Shown: positions 44,301 through 45,493 of the stretch, piece by piece | How positions within the stretch are numbered: the stretch's first letter is position 1 | Layout of the letters: every line of letters starts with the position of its first letter | Assembly: GCA_019873665.1 (NCBI GenBank) | Contig: JAIOAV010000001.1 | Span: 84,496-129,988 of the forward strand | DNA length: 45,493 bases | Source: Chloroflexota bacterium | GTDB taxonomy: Bacteria; Chloroflexota; Anaerolineae; JAAYEA01 | Direction of reading: 5' to 3' | Program-made: the position numbers and the translations under genes | The notes under the pieces: model-generated | What the model saw: the letters and a program-made list of their open reading frames with translations, nothing else | Told to the model about the DNA's origin: nothing | Database searches by the model: none

Positions 44301-45493
44301 TGCCATAGCCGAACCCGCCGTTGGCCGTCCCGAAGAACCAGGTCATAGTAGGGAAGACCATGTTCATGCGGGTGATGAGCCGGCTATCCGCGGTCCAGGC
44401 GTCATCACGACTGGTGTTGCCCCAGCTATTGGTGTTGATCTGCGCCTCATCGCCCGTGCCCGGCACGCCATCGTATCCCAGGAGGTGCACCGTCCACGAG
44501 TCCACGTCGGTCGTGCCGACGCTGAAGAGGTTGCTGCTAAAGAGCTTGGCGTCCGGCGCTGTGCCATAAACCACGCCATCGCTGGCATCCGCCCATGCCG
44601 GGATCATCGCCCCAGTGGCGGACAGGGTGCCAGTGATCACGCCTTGCGCAGCCACCGCGGCAGCGGTGCCGGTGCCGTGCGAGTTCCCGTTATAGTCGCC
44701 ATAGAAGAGCACCAGGTCGCCACTGGCTGGCGGCTCCAAATACTCGGGCGGATAGAGGACATCCGTGCCCGGCACGACATTCTCGCCATCGGCGATCCAG
44801 TAGAGGATGCCGGCGGACACATCGGCCACGCTGTCGCCATTCACATCGCGCGACCACGTCTCGGTCGCCTCATCATAGTACCACCCCGTGGGGTGAGCTT
44901 TGCTGAAGCGCTCATAGGTGTCAAAGACATAGTTGCTGTCCCAGTCCACATAGACCGTATCGTAGACGCCAGCGGTCGCCTCGTCCACCACGAGCACCGC
45001 CACATACTCGCCCGGCTCGTTGAAGTAGGACAGGAGCGATTCGGGATGAATGCCTACATGATACACGCCGCTCTTGCTCGTATGCAGGAAGGTGTACTCA
45101 TGAGCAAGGATCGCCGATTCAGTATAGTGCGGCGGGTCGGCATAGCCAACGGTGGTGATGACCGCCGTGGCCGTGATGCCACTGCTGCTGACGGTGACCT
45201 CAGGCGTGGCACTGGTGTCAATGTAGAAGGAGTAGAGGCCGCCCAGCGTCTCGTCCCATACGCTCTGCCAGCTAAAGCTCTCGCCGTAGCCGACATAGAG
45301 GAGCGCCGGGCCGGGATCATAGACCATCGGCCAGCCATAGTATGGTGAGTCAGGGTCTTCCACCACCGCCCAGGTGCCTTCCAGGTCCGGGTGGCCAAAG
45401 TCGCAGCCATCATCCACGTGCCCGACGATGACGCCCTCGCCCGTGAAGCCCATGTCCCACGCTTGCCGGGCGCCCATCAGGTCAATGCCCATA
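41362..45493 (-). CDS. Very large secreted S8 serine protease (5' end outside window)
   Basis: At least 1376 residues are encoded, and the frame runs off the window, so signal peptide and prosegment are not seen. Numbering from the first visible Met, the triad is D27 in GHVDDGCDF, H272 in NSHGTGTAAAVA and S493 in GGTSQATP. The ~245-residue Asp-to-His distance means a large insertion. The HGTGTA and GTSQATP forms are less common than HGTHVA and GTSMAAP, but triad residues are kept. After the catalytic domain come beta-rich regions, a PPC-like domain near 1080-1175 (DSALLELTLSTKDPDSTPDLDLVLYRAVGG) and a DUF11-like repeat near 1240-1365 (WGDMIHYEIVATNSGNITGTVSIEDWLP). It ends FLRVILPVVMKP, echoing the neighbour protease. 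It is 117 nt upstream of that gene but has its own terminator. Confidence 0.9.
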   Translation of the reverse strand, partial: MGIDLMGARQAWDMGFTGEGVIVGHVDDGCDFGHPDLEGTWAVVEDPDSPYYGWPMVYDPGPALLYVGYGESFSWQSVWDETLGGLYSFYIDTSATPEVTVSSSGITATAVITTVGYADPPHYTESAILAHEYTFLHTSKSGVYHVGIHPESLLSYFNEPGEYVAVLVVDEATAGVYDTVYVDWDSNYVFDTYERFSKAHPTGWYYDEATETWSRDVNGDSVADVSAGILYWIADGENVVPGTDVLYPPEYLEPPASGDLVLFYGDYNGNSHGTGTAAAVAAQGVITGTLSATGAMIPAWADASDGVVYGTAPDAKLFSSNLFSVGTTDVDSWTVHLLGYDGVPGTGDEAQINTNSWGNTSRDDAWTADSRLITRMNMVFPTMTWFFGTANGGFGYGTSSSPATGPTAIGVAGVDLNGPILDAGSEPIASAEQILYGDLTPYSSRGPNTAGRGDADIMSIADGATGDMPLLLAILDSQEFDGQMAWEQFGGTSQATPFTAGIGALVCQAYKEKTGEWPDYATLQSILMSTAQDAHNDPFVQGAGRAYAKLAVQVAAGLGGFRVSPSRWDAGDYRGETYADFARLVAPGESAQQTFTVHNTSATTMTLTISDEVLKEIGSFEMTLTTTVAAEEPTRNISKPDYLVPLYVKDGVNHIPAGTDLMVVSVASPWEYFSMGDPTVPASMTVDSLWYMKVLNWTDLNENGVLWFDTNENGAVNNGELDNRPSLGDPMLDESSVEINEFSISYQYGTTKECRVERPLDRADDGIYIGLIHYTSTPRNVGKPFPVTPLKIRVAFYQHVDMDWIESTPLTLTVGAGMTATFTSMVAVPEGTPAGLYQGSIRVSGGEQEAVIPTVVNVPAVVTAENLNFVFGGRDPSGYLFDNSHVYGGFDWLGNGWYDQGDWRMYFVDVPDDAELPAGTRWLVDTQWQSPYTDIDTLVLGPTPDVYSARWPRVFGPYTLDLVGGSQDTAYRRDQIWNWGRYAFSWKTNTGEAQETVTASLLPGLNAIMLQNVLYGGIDTRERFTGTVGTISVAPWPIEVTTTELSGSATFTLTSSIALSGLGYGGSFGLSKPMRYLDQPIQQSQNKYFQFTVGDSALLELTLSTKDPDSTPDLDLVLYRAVGGKWTQVTYSAGATSDEHIRIVRPPAGRYLAAVQGYAVIGTGTFDLVIRSVEGHDLTVTGIPTGTIEAGKAYQLTLNYAKTAATGTYEGLILLGTDKAPAILEVPVQIAFETVELTHSTKAAEETVTWGDMIHYEIVATNSGNITGTVSIEDWLPQSENIVLVTDTLTATMGIPIWDPAANDGFGAITWQGALAAGETITITFAVQTVKPTAGVTEVLTNTVTLKSGVNPDVTKTAVTTVKPFLRVILPVVMKP

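Noticed and set aside
43531..45348. 605-codon plus-strand open frame inside the large protease
   Set aside because: The minus-strand frame encodes an S8 protease with all three catalytic residues; the plus-strand translation has no motif.

Overview
This is a GC-rich, gene-dense bacterial contig that most likely comes from an anaerobic or facultatively anaerobic member of the Chloroflexota (Anaerolineae-like). That call is an inference from the gene set: paired helicase-associated-domain proteins, an NFACT/RqcH protein, a CHAT-like protein, glycogen phosphorylase, large subtilisin-like proteases ending in a short hydrophobic LP-containing tail, and an H2/aldehyde redox cluster. No rRNA is present, so it cannot be tested here.

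Layout. 1-5.4 kb: the 3' end of mfd, then three minus-strand genes (a zinc-ribbon membrane protein, an anchored protein of unknown function, Lon protease). 5.4-6.6 kb: gap (GAPDH), divergent from lon, each with a near-consensus sigma-70-type promoter. 6.7-16.2 kb: the redox island, with a MoaD/ThiS-like protein, a tungsten-type aldehyde:ferredoxin oxidoreductase (AOR), a four-cluster ferredoxin, HdrA, an HdrC-ferredoxin-MvhD fusion, MvhG, MvhA and a polyferredoxin. 16.2-20.5 kb: polysaccharide deacetylase, RqcH, cold-shock protein, S1-domain protein. 20.5-27 kb: glycogen phosphorylase (minus), a degenerate CHAT protein, a histone-deacetylase-family protein, tRNA-Leu(GAG) with its own promoter and terminator. 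27-32.2 kb: two overlapping helicase-associated-domain genes and a HEAT-repeat protein. 32.3-38.2 kb: SDR-type threonine dehydrogenase, SurE, an ABC exporter pair and a GH3 glycosidase. 38.4-45.5 kb: two large secreted S8 proteases on the minus strand, the second cut by the window edge.

The main discovery is in the redox island. HdrA is interrupted by an in-frame TGA at 9976-9978, exactly where family members have the second Cys of a DCxxC motif. Both halves are in the same frame, the downstream half has no ribosome binding site, and a hairpin with a bulged U resembling a bacterial SECIS element follows the TGA. The best reading is one 825-residue selenocysteine-containing HdrA-MvhD fusion. 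The island carries no HdrB, so the usual heterodisulfide-reducing catalytic subunit is absent and AOR is the obvious alternative catalytic partner. The genes together suggest a soluble flavin- and Fe-S-rich complex linking H2 (MvhA/MvhG) to aldehyde/carboxylate chemistry (AOR) and ferredoxin through HdrA.

Elsewhere the window holds ordinary housekeeping and polysaccharide/peptide-degradation genes. Many convergent gene ends carry strong hairpins, and several genes have recognisable TTGACA-17-TATAAT type promoters.
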